Source: Candidatus Kryptoniota bacterium (lineage in GTDB: Bacteria; Bacteroidota; Ignavibacteria; Kryptoniales; JAKASW01). Taken from it: a stretch of 64,000 nt of DNA. The DNA lies in NCBI GenBank assembly GCA_036567965.1, contig DATCTN010000026.1:186001-250000 (forward strand). The letters are read 5' to 3'. Positions 9,256 through 19,362 of this stretch are shown here, piece after piece (position 1 is the stretch's first letter; the number at the start of each line of letters is the position of its first letter). The position numbers and the translations under genes were made by a program. Under the pieces are notes generated by a model. It did not search any database. It was not told where the DNA came from and saw only the letters and a program-made list of their open reading frames with translations.

Positions 9256-10023
9256 ATGAAACTCTACTTCCATGTCACCGGACACGGGCAGCCGCTTATC
9301 ATCCTGCACGGACTCTTCGGCTCTGGTGACAACTGGTACACGCTATCAAACTTCTTCGGAGAGAAGTTTAGGGTATGGGCAGTGGACCAGCGCAACCATG
9401 GCCGCTCACCTCACAGCGATACGTTCGATTACCGTTCGATGGCTGCGGATATCGACGACCTCATGATTCACGAAGGCATCTCATCGGCTTGCTTCATCGG
9501 ACATTCCATGGGCGGAAAGACAGCGATGGAATTTGCCCTGACTCATCAGGAGAAAGTTGAGCGTCTTGTCGTCGTCGATATCTCGCCCCGATCTTATCCG
9601 CCTCAACATGACGCGATATTCGAAGCGATGTTCTCGCTCGATCTTGCTAAATACCAAACGCGCTCCGAGCTCGACGCTGCACTCTCGGGTAAGATACAAG
9701 AATATCCTGTCAGGCAGCTCCTTCTGAAGAATGTCGCTCGGGACGAAAATTCGAACTTCAAGTGGAAGATCGACATCAAAGCGATTCACAAGAACTATAG
9801 CAAGGTAAATGTTGCGATCAGCTCACAAATACCATTTGAGAAGCCAACTCTATTCCTGCGGGGTTCAAAGTCGAAATACATCACGGATGAAGATATTCCT
9901 GCAATCAAATCTCTGTTCCCCCATGCGTCATTTGCAGTCGTTGAAAATGCCGGTCACTGGGTACACGCCGAAGCTCCGGGAGAGTTCGGCAGGATCGTCA
10001 TGGAATTTTTGACCCACAATTGA
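9256..10023 (+). CDS. Alpha/beta-fold hydrolase, YbfF-like esterase
   Basis: A 255-residue single-domain hydrolase. The oxyanion region LHGLFGSGDNW, the QRNHGRSPHS block typical of YbfF-type acyl-CoA esterases, the nucleophile elbow GHSMGG (Ser84) and the C-terminal ENAGHWVHAEAP with the catalytic histidine are all present. No signal peptide is visible, so it is cytosolic. The natural substrate cannot be read from sequence; YbfF relatives cleave short- to medium-chain acyl esters and thioesters. It starts 57 bases after hutU and may be read from the same transcript, though the hut pathway has no obvious need for it. Confidence 0.82.
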   Translation: MKLYFHVTGHGQPLIILHGLFGSGDNWYTLSNFFGEKFRVWAVDQRNHGRSPHSDTFDYRSMAADIDDLMIHEGISSACFIGHSMGGKTAMEFALTHQEKVERLVVVDISPRSYPPQHDAIFEAMFSLDLAKYQTRSELDAALSGKIQEYPVRQLLLKNVARDENSNFKWKIDIKAIHKNYSKVNVAISSQIPFEKPTLFLRGSKSKYITDEDIPAIKSLFPHASFAVVENAGHWVHAEAPGEFGRIVMEFLTHN

Positions 10024-10039
10024 CGTTTATAACTTCTGT

Positions 10040-10063
10040 GTGCAAGTACTGAGCTACTTGCAC
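10040..10063. promoter_or_regulatory. Perfect 9-bp dyad between the esterase and peroxiredoxin genes
   Basis: GTGCAAGTA, six bases, then TACTTGCAC form a perfect inverted repeat 17 bases after the esterase stop. No T-run follows, so it is a poor intrinsic terminator. It lies 36 bases upstream of the peroxiredoxin promoter and could be an operator. Confidence 0.4.
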
Positions 10064-10098
10064 CGGGGATTTCAAGAAAATTCCGTACCTGGTGGAGT

Positions 10099-10127
10099 TT
10101 GAAACTCACTCAGGCAAAACTTAATTT
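10099..10127 (+). promoter_or_regulatory. Promoter TTG-N20-TAATTT for the peroxiredoxin gene
   Basis: TTG at 10099-10101, 20 bases, then TAATTTGA from 10122. It is followed by a strong GGAGGAG ribosome-binding site at 10144-10150, just before ATG 10154. Confidence 0.55.
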
Positions 10128-10153
10128 GAGTCCGTAATCAATTGGAGGAGAAT

Positions 10154-10627
10154 ATGGGAGTCGAGATAGGTTCAAAAGCTCCGGATTTTAAGCTGTACGA
10201 TACCGACAAAAAAGAAAGAGGCCTTTCAGAGTTCAAGGGCAAGAAAGTTGTTCTTGCCTTTTATCCGGGTGCGTTTACCGGCGTCTGCACGAAGGAAGTC
10301 TGCAACTTCCGGGACTCACTCGGTAGATTCAACAACTTGAACGCACAGGTGGTCGGCATTAGTGTCGATCCGCCATTTTCCAATAAAGCATTTGCCGACC
10401 AGAACAAACTCAACTTCCCGCTTTTGTCCGATTTTAACCGCGAAGTTGTGAAGAAGTACAACGCGTACCATGAAAACTTCGCAGGCCTGAACGGCTATAC
10501 CGCTGCGAAGCGATCGGTGTTTGTCCTCGACAAGGACGGCGTCGTCAGGTACAAGTGGGTCTCCGATGTTCCGAGCGTGGAGCCGAACTACGACGAGGTC
10601 CTGAAAGCGGTCGAGTCACTGAAGTAA
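10154..10627 (+). CDS. Peroxiredoxin (AhpE/BCP-like thiol peroxidase)
   Basis: Predicted to reduce hydrogen peroxide or organic hydroperoxides through a reactive cysteine. The 157-residue protein has the active-site block YPGAFTGVCTKEVC, with peroxidatic Cys45 and a second cysteine five residues on at Cys50, the spacing of atypical two-Cys BCP-type enzymes. VGISVDPPFSNKAFA and FPLLSDFNREVVKKY are family signatures. The start is ATG 10154, fixed by GGAGGAG four bases upstream; an in-frame TTG at 10142 overlaps that site and is less likely. It has its own promoter and terminator, so it is probably a single-gene unit next to a second thiol peroxidase. Confidence 0.88.
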   Translation: MGVEIGSKAPDFKLYDTDKKERGLSEFKGKKVVLAFYPGAFTGVCTKEVCNFRDSLGRFNNLNAQVVGISVDPPFSNKAFADQNKLNFPLLSDFNREVVKKYNAYHENFAGLNGYTAAKRSVFVLDKDGVVRYKWVSDVPSVEPNYDEVLKAVESLK

Positions 10628-10645
10628 AGGTCAATTCGTTTCCCC

Positions 10646-10678
10646 GGGCTCGCCCGCCGCGGCGAGCCCTTTTCTTCT
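10646..10678 (+). terminator. Rho-independent terminator after the peroxiredoxin gene
   Basis: GGGCTCGCC, loop CGCCGC, GGCGAGCCC form a perfect 9-bp GC-rich stem (10646-10669) followed by TTTTCTTCT. It begins 19 bases after the stop codon. Confidence 0.9.
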
Positions 10679-10711
10679 CAAAAAAATTCAATCGATGGAG
10701 GGAATGGAATC

Positions 10712-11206
10712 ATGGCGAAAGCCGTAAAAGCAGTCGGCAGGGCGACCGAGAGCTCTCTCAAGGTCGGGGCAAAAGCGCCGGCATTTACTCTCAAAAATGA
10801 CGGCGGAGAAACTGTCAAGCTTGCTGACTATAAAGGAAAGAAAGTTGTCCTCTACTTTTACCCGAAGGATGACACGCCCGGATGTACAAAAGAAGCATGC
10901 TCGTTCAGGGATGGGTTTTCGGAAATCAAGAAAAAGGGGGCCGTCGTCTTCGGTGTTAGTGCAGATTCGGTCGAGTCGCATGGGAAATTCAAACAGAAAT
11001 TCAATTTGAACTTTCCTCTTTTAAGCGATACAGATAAAAAAGTCATCAACGCGTACGGCGTATGGAAGGAAAAATCTCTGTATGGCCGGAAATTTATGGG
11101 AATCGAGCGGACGACTTTCGTAATCGATGAGGACGGCAAAATAAAGAAAATCTTTCCAAAAGTGAAAGTTGATGGCCACTACGACGAGGTATTGGCGGAA
11201 CTTTAA
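10712..11206 (+). CDS. bcp: Thiol peroxidase, BCP family
   Basis: Bacterioferritin-comigratory-protein-type peroxiredoxin that detoxifies peroxides with thioredoxin. The 164-residue sequence has [13 protein letters not shown], the active-site block [17 protein letters not shown] with peroxidatic Cys58 and resolving Cys63, [15 protein letters not shown] and [12 protein letters not shown]. About fifteen N-terminal residues rich in Lys and Ala precede the conserved domain. A GGAGGGAATGG stretch precedes ATG 10712. The preceding terminator separates it from the first peroxiredoxin; I see no fixed-spacing promoter in the short gap, so its transcription start is unclear. folE follows after 40 bases. 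Confidence 0.92.
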   Translation: MAKAVKAVGRATESSLKVGAKAPAFTLKNDGGETVKLADYKGKKVVLYFYPKDDTPGCTKEACSFRDGFSEIKKKGAVVFGVSADSVESHGKFKQKFNLNFPLLSDTDKKVINAYGVWKEKSLYGRKFMGIERTTFVIDEDGKIKKIFPKVKVDGHYDEVLAEL

Positions 11207-11246
11207 TATCTGAGGACCACCTCCTTTCAGCAACGAGGAATATCTG

Positions 11247-11819
11247 ATGAGTGAAGTAAAAGTCGAACTGGAACTTGAAGACCTGGTGAGGGAACTCCTC
11301 ATCAAATTGGGTGAGGATCCGAACCGTGAAGGGCTGACGAAGACCCCTTATCGGGTTGCGCGCGCTTATGAATTCCTGACAAAGGGCTACAAGCAGGATA
11401 TCGAGACGGTAATGAACAACGCCATATTCGAGGAGAAGTACAGCCAGATTGTAATTGTGAAGGACATCGACTTCTACAGTCTGTGCGAGCACCATATGCT
11501 CCCATTCTTCGGGAAAGTTCATGTGGCGTACATTCCCGACGGCAAGATAGTAGGACTCAGCAAGATGCCGCGCATAGTGGAAGTTTTCGCACGCAGACTG
11601 CAGGTGCAGGAGAGAATGACGGAGCAAATTGCCGAGACTCTTTTCCAGTATCTTGAACCGCGCGGAGTCGGAGTGGTCGTGGAAGGCCAGCATCTCTGCA
11701 TGATGATGAGGGGAGTAGAGAAACAGAATTGCGTTGCGACAACAAGCTCGATGCTCGGTGAATTTCGCGACGATGTCAAGACGCGTGAGGAATTCCTGAC
11801 ACTGATCAGGCAGAGATGA
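11247..11819 (+). CDS. folE: GTP cyclohydrolase I
   Basis: Opens the guanine ring of GTP to make 7,8-dihydroneopterin triphosphate, the first step of folate and other pterin pathways. The 190-residue length is typical. Zinc ligands are visible as Cys80 and His83 in [11 protein letters not shown] and Cys151 in [30 protein letters not shown] is the signature helix. GAGGAATATCTG precedes ATG 11247. A short-chain dehydrogenase follows after 6 bases, which raises the possibility of a pterin-modifying reductase. Confidence 0.96.
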   Translation: MSEVKVELELEDLVRELLIKLGEDPNREGLTKTPYRVARAYEFLTKGYKQDIETVMNNAIFEEKYSQIVIVKDIDFYSLCEHHMLPFFGKVHVAYIPDGKIVGLSKMPRIVEVFARRLQVQERMTEQIAETLFQYLEPRGVGVVVEGQHLCMMMRGVEKQNCVATTSSMLGEFRDDVKTREEFLTLIRQR

Positions 11820-11825
11820 TTTAGC

Positions 11826-12533
11826 ATGAAACTCGGGGGTAAAGTCGCGATTATCACGGGCGGGAGCAAGGGGATCGGCCGCGCTATCGCGGAACATTAC
11901 GCTTCAGAGGGCGCGAAGCTCGTGGTCTCCGCCCGCGGTGAAAAGGAACTTATTTACCTCAGGGACATGCTCCGTGAGAAGGGAACCGAAGTCGAAGCGA
12001 TTGTTGCGGATATGTCCAAAGAAGATGAGATCAGAAATCTTGTCTTACAGACATCGAATCGGTTCGGTAGAATAGACATACTCGTGAACAACGCGGGGTT
12101 CGGCATATTCAAACCTGTCATCGATATGGAGACGAAGGAATTTGATTCCATCTTGAACGTGAACTTGCGTGGTGTGTTTATCGCTACCAGGGAAGTCCTT
12201 CCGTTCATGATAAAACAAAAAGACGGCGTCATCATCAATATCGCCTCCCTGGCGGGAAAGAACGCGGTGGAGAACGGCTCGATATACGCGGCGACGAAAT
12301 GGGCACTTCTCGGGTTCGGAAAAAGTCTGATGCTGGAAGTACGCAAACATAATATCAGGGTCGTGGCGATTTGTCCGGGAAGTGTCGACACGAGTTTCGG
12401 ATCGGGAAGATCTTCAGCACGCGATTGGGCGCTTAAGCCGGAGGATATTGCCGAAGCCGCAGTGTTAGCTGCTTCGCTGCCGGCCCGTGCAATGATGAGT
12501 GAAATAGATTTGAGACCGACGAACCCCAGGTGA
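11826..12533 (+). CDS. Short-chain dehydrogenase/reductase
   Basis: An NAD(P)H-dependent oxidoreductase of the classical SDR family, 235 residues. The cofactor motif TGGSKGIG (residues 11-18), NNAG at 88-91, and the catalytic Ser141, Tyr154 and Lys158 (YAATK) are all intact. Closest look-alikes are 3-ketoacyl-ACP-reductase-type and sepiapterin-reductase-type proteins; sequence alone does not decide the substrate. It begins 6 bases after folE and its stop codon lies 2 bases before the reductase that follows, so it is translated within a folE-SDR-reductase operon. A pterin substrate is suggested only by this position. Confidence 0.85.
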   Translation: MKLGGKVAIITGGSKGIGRAIAEHYASEGAKLVVSARGEKELIYLRDMLREKGTEVEAIVADMSKEDEIRNLVLQTSNRFGRIDILVNNAGFGIFKPVIDMETKEFDSILNVNLRGVFIATREVLPFMIKQKDGVIINIASLAGKNAVENGSIYAATKWALLGFGKSLMLEVRKHNIRVVAICPGSVDTSFGSGRSSARDWALKPEDIAEAAVLAASLPARAMMSEIDLRPTNPR

Positions 12534-12535
12534 CG

Positions 12536-13558
12536 ATGGGTCAGCAAGACGAAATATTTGATGTGACCATCATAGGCGGAGGTCCGGTTGGACTCTATGG
12601 CGCTTTTTACGCCGGGCTGCGCGTGATGAAGACGAAGATACTCGACGCGCTCCCTGAACTCGGCGGACAACTGGTCGCACTCTATCCGGAAAAATACATT
12701 TACGACGTGGCTGGATTTCCGAGGATTCTCGCGAAGGAGCTTGCGAAAAACCTGATCGAACAGGCTTTGATGTTCGACCCGACTGTCTGTTCAGGTGAAA
12801 AGGTCGTGACCCTCAAGAGCCCGGCTCCGGGAGGCGTGTTCGAACTCTTTACCGACAAAGGGAATGCACATTACACAAAATCTGTCATACTCACCGCAGG
12901 CATCGGCGCATTCAAGCCGAAGAAACTCGATGCACGGGGCATCGACACGTTCGAGGACCACGGCGTTTACTATTTCGTTACCGACAAGAGTGTCTTCAAG
13001 GATAAGGAGATCCTGATAGTTGGCGGCGGAGACTCCGCGGTCGACTGGGCGCTCAATCTCCTCGACACTGCAAAGAAGATCACGCTCATTCACAGGCGCG
13101 ACGAGTTTCGTGCGCACGAAGAGAGTGTCAGGGAACTCATGTCGTCACCGGTGGTCGTGAGGACTTTTCACGAATTGAAATCGATAAGCGGCAACTCGTC
13201 ACCGGAAGAAGCGGTTATTTGTGATAACAGGACTCGCGAGGAATCGAAGTTGAAAGTGGAGGCGGTTGTTCTGAACCTCGGCTTTCATGCCGACATCGGT
13301 CCCGTGAAGGAGTGGGGCCTGGAGCTCGAGAAGGGCGGCATCAAAGTGAATCACAAAATGGAGACTAACATCGTCGGCATTTTCGCAGCCGGAGATGTTG
13401 CCTCTCATCCCGGGAAATTGAAGCTCATCAGCACCGGATTCGGTGAAGTAGCGACTGCGGTGAACTTCGCGAAGAACCTCCTCGATCCGGCATCGAGGAT
13501 TTATCCCGGTCATTCGAGCGACATGGACAAATTGTCCGCTGCGAAGAACCGCGTCTAG
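12536..13558 (+). CDS. Ferredoxin--NADP+ reductase, thioredoxin-reductase-like type
   Basis: FAD- and NADP-binding flavoprotein that passes electrons between NADPH and ferredoxin, as in Chlorobium FNR and Bacillus YumC. The 340-residue protein has the FAD motif TIIGGGPVGLYGAFYAG, the NADP motif ILIVGGGDSAVDWALNLL and the C-terminal FAD contact GIFAAGDVASHPGKLKLI with GFGEVATAVN. The redox CxxC of true thioredoxin reductases is absent, which separates this family. I chose ATG 12536; an overlapping GTG at 12530 would add two residues and couple to the dehydrogenase stop. Confidence 0.9.
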   Translation: MGQQDEIFDVTIIGGGPVGLYGAFYAGLRVMKTKILDALPELGGQLVALYPEKYIYDVAGFPRILAKELAKNLIEQALMFDPTVCSGEKVVTLKSPAPGGVFELFTDKGNAHYTKSVILTAGIGAFKPKKLDARGIDTFEDHGVYYFVTDKSVFKDKEILIVGGGDSAVDWALNLLDTAKKITLIHRRDEFRAHEESVRELMSSPVVVRTFHELKSISGNSSPEEAVICDNRTREESKLKVEAVVLNLGFHADIGPVKEWGLELEKGGIKVNHKMETNIVGIFAAGDVASHPGKLKLISTGFGEVATAVNFAKNLLDPASRIYPGHSSDMDKLSAAKNRV

Positions 13559-13577
13559 TCGCTATCTGCTGAAGCGC

Positions 13578-13685
13578 CCCACCGACTTTACCCTGCCTCG
13601 GTGTGACACTCCCCTCGTTCTCTCGTCGCTTCGCTTTGCTTCGCGAGGTGAATGCTGCAATGGGGTTCCACCGCAGAGCGGTGGG
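13578..13685. repeat. Imperfect inverted-repeat region upstream of the MFS gene
   Basis: CCCACCG at 13578-13584 pairs with CGGTGGG at 13679-13685, enclosing further partly self-complementary sequence (CGCTTCGCTTTGCTTCGCGAG). It fills most of the 238-base gap. It could be a decayed repeat or a weak terminator for the upstream operon; I cannot tell which. Confidence 0.3.
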
Positions 13686-13796
13686 ACGAGGCGGGCGAGA
13701 TTTCATAATTTCGTTTCCTATGACGTATATTACGTAAACGATTATTTCTCACTGGATTAGCTCAAAAACATTCTGCCTGAATTGATAAACACTCCG

Positions 13797-15068
13797 ATGG
13801 CGCGCCTGTCTTCGCGCGTCCGTAAACACTTCAAGTCCCTCAGACATTACAACTACCGGCTTTACTGGATCTCCCAGCTCATCTCTGTGACCGGGACGTG
13901 GATGCAGAACGTCGCGCTCGCGTGGTACGTCGTCACTCTAACCGGATCTGCCGTCGCGCTCGGAACTGTTACTGCACTCCAGTTCTTGCCGATTCTCGTT
14001 CTGTCTCTTTTTGCCGGCGTATTCATTGATCGGCTGCCAAAGAGAAAAATACTTTTGGTGACTCAGTCCATTTCCGCGATTCAGGCGTTCATATTGTGGA
14101 TCATTGTTGCACTTAGAGTCGCGACGCTCGGTGAAATATATTTCCTCGCGCTTCTAATTGGCCTTGTCAACGCATTCGACCAGCCGGGGAGACAGGCGTT
14201 CGTCGCCGAGATGGTGCCCGATGAAGATGTCGGAAACGCTATCGCCCTTAACTCTCTCGTTTTCAACGCGGCCAGGACAGTTGGTCCGGCCATCGCAGGA
14301 ATAACGATCGCACTCGTGGGAGTCGCACCGAGTTTTCTCATTAACGGTATAAGTTTTCTGGCTATCATAGTGGCAATCTTACTCATGAAGAAATCTCAGT
14401 TGAGAAATTTCTACTCGAAGGTAGACATCACTTTGAAGCAGGGTTTGAAAGAAGGGATCTCTTTTGCGGTAAACGAGCCGGCAATCGCATCGATACTGAT
14501 TGTATTGATTTTCATTGGGACGTTCGGATACAATTTCAACACTGTACTCCCTCTTCTTGTGAAGTTCGTGCTGAAAGGCGGCCCCAAAATGTTCGGCGTC
14601 CTGACCTCGGCGCTTGGAGTCGGATCGATGATCGGAGCACTTAACGTGGCGGGCAGACAGAAGCCGACACGCAAATTCATTTACTCGTTCGCGCTCGTCT
14701 TTACGATTATGGATATCGCGATCTCTTTTTCAAGATCTTACATTCTAACAATTATATTCATAGTGGTTCTGGGCATCGCAAGCATATCATATATCGCCTC
14801 AACTAACACCTCTCTGCAAATGAACAGCCCGCTTCATCTTCGTGGCAGGATAATGGCTCTTTACGTGATGATTTTCGCGGGAAGCACTCCAATCGGGGCA
14901 CTCTTCACGGGGTTTGTCGCTGAGCTGCTGGGAACCGCCGTGATGATATTCATCGAAGGTTCGTTGTGCCTGGCGGGAATAGCTTGCGGATTGTTGTATG
15001 TGAGGAAAAGGATTCCGAAAATTCAGAAGAGAAAAGAGGAGGTCCCACATGCTAACGGGACCTCCTGA
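13797..15068 (+). CDS. MFS exporter, EntS/MFS_3 family
   Basis: A 423-residue, roughly 12-helix major facilitator protein of the enterobactin-exporter-like group, predicted to export a small molecule using proton motive force. Visible features are SLRHYNYRLYWISQLISVTGTWMQ-type N-terminus, the loop GVFIDRLPKRK between helices 2 and 3, NAFDQPGRQAFVAEMVP in helix 4-5 loop, and LHLRGRIMALYVM in the second half. The start is taken as ATG 13797; TTG at 13782 would add five residues. No substrate genes are adjacent. Its last codons overlap a hairpin that serves the convergent Spy-like gene. Confidence 0.87.
   Translation: MARLSSRVRKHFKSLRHYNYRLYWISQLISVTGTWMQNVALAWYVVTLTGSAVALGTVTALQFLPILVLSLFAGVFIDRLPKRKILLVTQSISAIQAFILWIIVALRVATLGEIYFLALLIGLVNAFDQPGRQAFVAEMVPDEDVGNAIALNSLVFNAARTVGPAIAGITIALVGVAPSFLINGISFLAIIVAILLMKKSQLRNFYSKVDITLKQGLKEGISFAVNEPAIASILIVLIFIGTFGYNFNTVLPLLVKFVLKGGPKMFGVLTSALGVGSMIGALNVAGRQKPTRKFIYSFALVFTIMDIAISFSRSYILTIIFIVVLGIASISYIASTNTSLQMNSPLHLRGRIMALYVMIFAGSTPIGALFTGFVAELLGTAVMIFIEGSLCLAGIACGLLYVRKRIPKIQKRKEEVPHANGTS
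15027..15066 (-). terminator. Minus-strand terminator for the Spy-like gene, inside the end of the MFS gene
   Basis: AGGAGGTCCC (15037-15046), ten bases, GGGACCTCCT (15057-15066) form a perfect 10-bp stem. Read on the minus strand it is followed by CTTTTCTCTTC, a T-rich tract. It overlaps the last MFS codons and stop. Confidence 0.7.
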
Positions 15069-15086
15069 AGGTTGGTCGTCTATCTA

Positions 15087-15797
15087 TTACTGGTCAGGGT
15101 CCTGCTGATCGTCGCGCTGGATAACAGGTCCATCCATCTGCATGTCACCCGGATCTACAGGCGATTCCCTGTCGAATAACATCGGCATGCTCATAAGCGG
15201 GTCCTCGTCAAGTAACGGATCCAGGTCAGACATTCCCCACATATCTGCCATCGTCCCGATGTCCATCATGGGTGCGTCTTCGCTCATCGAATTGGTGCCG
15301 CCCATCATCATTTCACCGCTCATCGGTCCCTGTCCGCTGCGACGGTTCATGATCACCCTCTGCGTTCTCATGCGGCGCATCGCCATGGCGGGGTGCTCAA
15401 GTACTTTCTTCCAGATTTTCTGCTGGTCAGGTGTCAAAAGCTTGTTCACAGCAAACCAGCCGTCGAGCATGTTCTTCTTCAAATCGGTCTGAAGTTTTGC
15501 AATCTCGTCAATCTTGTCGCTCAGTGCCCCTGCGTCGGGATTGTCCGCGGACGCGAGCTGTCCGTAATCGAGCCGCGCGTGGCTCAGCTTTGCCCGCACA
15601 TCGATCTGCTTCTGCATCAGGTCAAACCTGATTTTCTGAATATCCTTCTTTTGCGAATCGGTCAACTTTAGCTGAGACCCTGCCGTGTGCGACCGCCACA
15701 TGCGCATGGGTCCCTTTTGCATGCTTGAATCCTGTGCCCAGGCCGTTCCGGCTATCGCCAATGCACTTAACACCAGAACTAAGAATTTTGATTTCAT
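15087..15797 (-). CDS. Spy/CpxP-like periplasmic protein with Met- and Asp-rich C-terminus
   Basis: A 236-residue exported protein with a clear signal peptide (MKSKFLVLVLSALAIAGTAWA). Residues about 40-130 carry two LT..Q-type motifs, LKLTDSQKKDIQKIR and LLTPDQQKIWKKV, typical of Spy/CpxP periplasmic chaperones and metal-resistance proteins. Residues about 140-236 are rich in Met, Asp and Gly and look disordered, which could bind copper or other soft metals. An AGGAGT Shine-Dalgarno lies eight bases before the start. It is convergent with the MFS gene and ends in a terminator located inside that gene. I see no envelope-stress regulator next to it, so control is unknown. Confidence 0.75.
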   Translation of the reverse strand: MKSKFLVLVLSALAIAGTAWAQDSSMQKGPMRMWRSHTAGSQLKLTDSQKKDIQKIRFDLMQKQIDVRAKLSHARLDYGQLASADNPDAGALSDKIDEIAKLQTDLKKNMLDGWFAVNKLLTPDQQKIWKKVLEHPAMAMRRMRTQRVIMNRRSGQGPMSGEMMMGGTNSMSEDAPMMDIGTMADMWGMSDLDPLLDEDPLMSMPMLFDRESPVDPGDMQMDGPVIQRDDQQDPDQ

Positions 15798-15951
15798 TTA
15801 TTAACTCCTTTTTGTAAATCTACTCGTTGGACATCCAAAACTCTCTCGCGGTTTAAACAAGTGCGCCTGATCGCATACTATTTTTGCAAATCATGGAACC
15901 ATCCGAACATCGTCTTTATCCGCTCATTTGGGTTGACAAGACTTTCGCTTC

Positions 15952-16100
15952 TGTCATTCCGAGGAGTCTGATGAGTACTGGGCCGGTGACGACGAGGAAT
16001 CTTCTAGAGTACTCTTCGATAACGCTTTTGTGGAGAACTACGGAAGATTCCTCACTTCGCTCATCTCGACGGTGTCGGGACTCGCTCGTTCGGAATGACA
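15952..16100. repeat. Inverted-repeat (MITE-like) element, intact copy
   Basis: A 149-bp unit bounded by perfect 11-bp terminal inverted repeats TGTCATTCCGA (15952) and TCGGAATGACA (ending 16100). A second perfect 11-bp pair, GAGGAATCTTC and GAAGATTCCTC, lies inside. It encodes nothing. It resembles the short palindromic TGTCATTCCGAG repeats scattered through many bacterial genomes. Confidence 0.8.
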
Positions 16101-16114
16101 AAGCATAAGCTAAG

Positions 16115-16224
16115 TGTCATTCCGAGGAGTCGCGTGCGTGCTGGCCGGTTGACGACGAGGGATCCTCTTAATGCTCCCTCGAATGTTACAGTAGGTTAGA
16201 CTTCCGGAAGATTTCTCTCCGCTC
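16115..16224. repeat. Decayed second copy of the inverted-repeat element
   Basis: Begins TGTCATTCCGAGGAGTC just as the intact copy 15 bases earlier, continues with GACGACGAGGGATCCTC, and has GGAAGATTTCTCTCCGCTCG near its right side. The right terminal repeat has been lost. Confidence 0.65.
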
Positions 16225-16281
16225 GAATCATCTATAGCTCGGATTCACAAAATACAATCCAATACAAGTGATGCCGTCTCC

Positions 16282-16310
16282 TTGAAGCGCTTTCCCCCTT
16301 TTTCTATATT
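16282..16310 (+). promoter_or_regulatory. Promoter TTG-N20-TATATT for the amidohydrolase operon
   Basis: TTG at 16282-16284, 20 bases, TATATTCG from 16305. The GTG start at 16317 lies 6 bases after the TAnnTT box, predicting a leaderless mRNA. Confidence 0.65.
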
Positions 16311-16316
16311 CGAAAT

Positions 16317-17488
16317 GTGAGAGGGATTCTGAGAGGCAGGATAGTGATCGAGAACGCCGGTAAAATCACAGCTGATGGCGGGGTGATAGTCGATAACGGA
16401 AGGATTGTGGACATAGGAACCTTCGATCAGGTTCACAAGGAGGCGGGCAGTTTGCCGGTGAGAGATTATGACGGAATCATCTGCCCCGGACTCATCAATG
16501 CTCACACGCATCTCGAACTTTCCAATTTCAAGCGACTCCGGCACGAGGATTTTGTCGACTGGGTAATGAAGTTGGTCGACGCAAGATCGACAGTCGTCCC
16601 TGAGGAAACGATAAAGGAATGCGGCGATGCCAAGAAGAGAGCGGAGTCGCAAGGGACTTCATTCTTCGTGAATGTCGGCAACTCCCTCGATGTCAATAAT
16701 TCTCTCGGCACTAATCAGTTGTTCCAGTACGAACAGATCGGGATAAACAGTACGAGTGCGGATACAGTCTTCGATCACGCGGCGCAGAACCTGGCATTGT
16801 CCAAAGTCGATTCAGCTCTTGCGATCCACGCGCCGTATTCTGTCTCACCCGAGTTGATGAGGAAGATAAAATCATATAACAATTCGTCCGGTCACATTAC
16901 GTCGATCCACCTCGCCGAGACGCCGGAAGAGCTGGAGTTCGTCCGTACCGGAAAAGGAAGAATGACCGACCTTCTCAACAAGAGAGTTGGTAAATGGAGC
17001 TTTACCCCCGCCGGAGTGACTCCCATCGAATACGTGAACTCGCTCGGCATTCTTGACGAGAGAACGATCTGTGTGCACTGTGTATTCACCGATAATGATG
17101 ACATAAACATATTGAGGGACAGGGAATGCGCCGTGTCGGTGTGCATCAGGAGCAACCGCGAACTTTCCGGTCAGCTCCCGCCTGTCGCAAAGTTAGTCAA
17201 GAACGGGGTAAGGCTTCTTATCGGTACCGACAGCACTGCCAGCTCGCCGTCAATCAACATGTTCGAAGAGGTCGCCGCTTTCTTCAGCGAATTTGGAAAC
17301 GTGGCGGAGCCGTCAGAGATATTGGCGATGGCGACATCCGACGCCGCGAGGTTTCTCGGGATCGAGTCGGCTTACGGCTCGCTCAAACCGGGCAGCCGCT
17401 CGTCCGTGGTATTCCTTCCATTCGATGGATACGAGTCCGAAGCGATTGAGTTTGTCCTGTCGGAGGGTTACAAAAACTCCGGAATGAT

Positions 17489-17498
<10 letters not shown>
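16317..17498 (+). CDS. Metal-dependent amidohydrolase, nucleoside-deaminase-like (COG0402 type)
   Basis: A 393-residue TIM-barrel amidohydrolase with the composite N-/C-terminal beta domain. Metal motifs are PGLINAHTHLELSNF near residue 58, IHLAE with its histidine near 200, a histidine in TICVHCVFTD near 245, and the aspartate in LIGTDSTASSPS near 307. Relatives deaminate guanine, S-adenosylhomocysteine, methylthioadenosine or 6-aminodeoxyfutalosine. The HTHLELS spelling is reminiscent of the futalosine-pathway group, but this is tentative. The GTG start at 16317 is supported by the promoter immediately upstream. The next gene overlaps its end by 10 bases, beginning an operon that runs through tgt, yajC and ribBA. 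Confidence 0.75.
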
Positions 17499-19361
<1,863 letters not shown>

Positions 19362-19362
19362 T

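Larger units (their letters stand above)
15798..16316. other. 519-base non-coding region with repeats
   Basis: This gap holds the leader of the Spy-like gene on the minus strand, one full and one decayed copy of a terminal-inverted-repeat element, and at its right end the promoter of the amidohydrolase operon. A short open frame here (15884-16108) is made of the repeat and is not a gene. Confidence 0.7.

Noticed and set aside
15933-15980. TTGACA as a sigma-70 -35 box
   Set aside because: No matching -10 sequence at 16-18 bases, and the repeat element follows.
15884-16108. 74-residue open frame upstream of the amidohydrolase
   Set aside because: It consists almost wholly of the palindromic repeat element.
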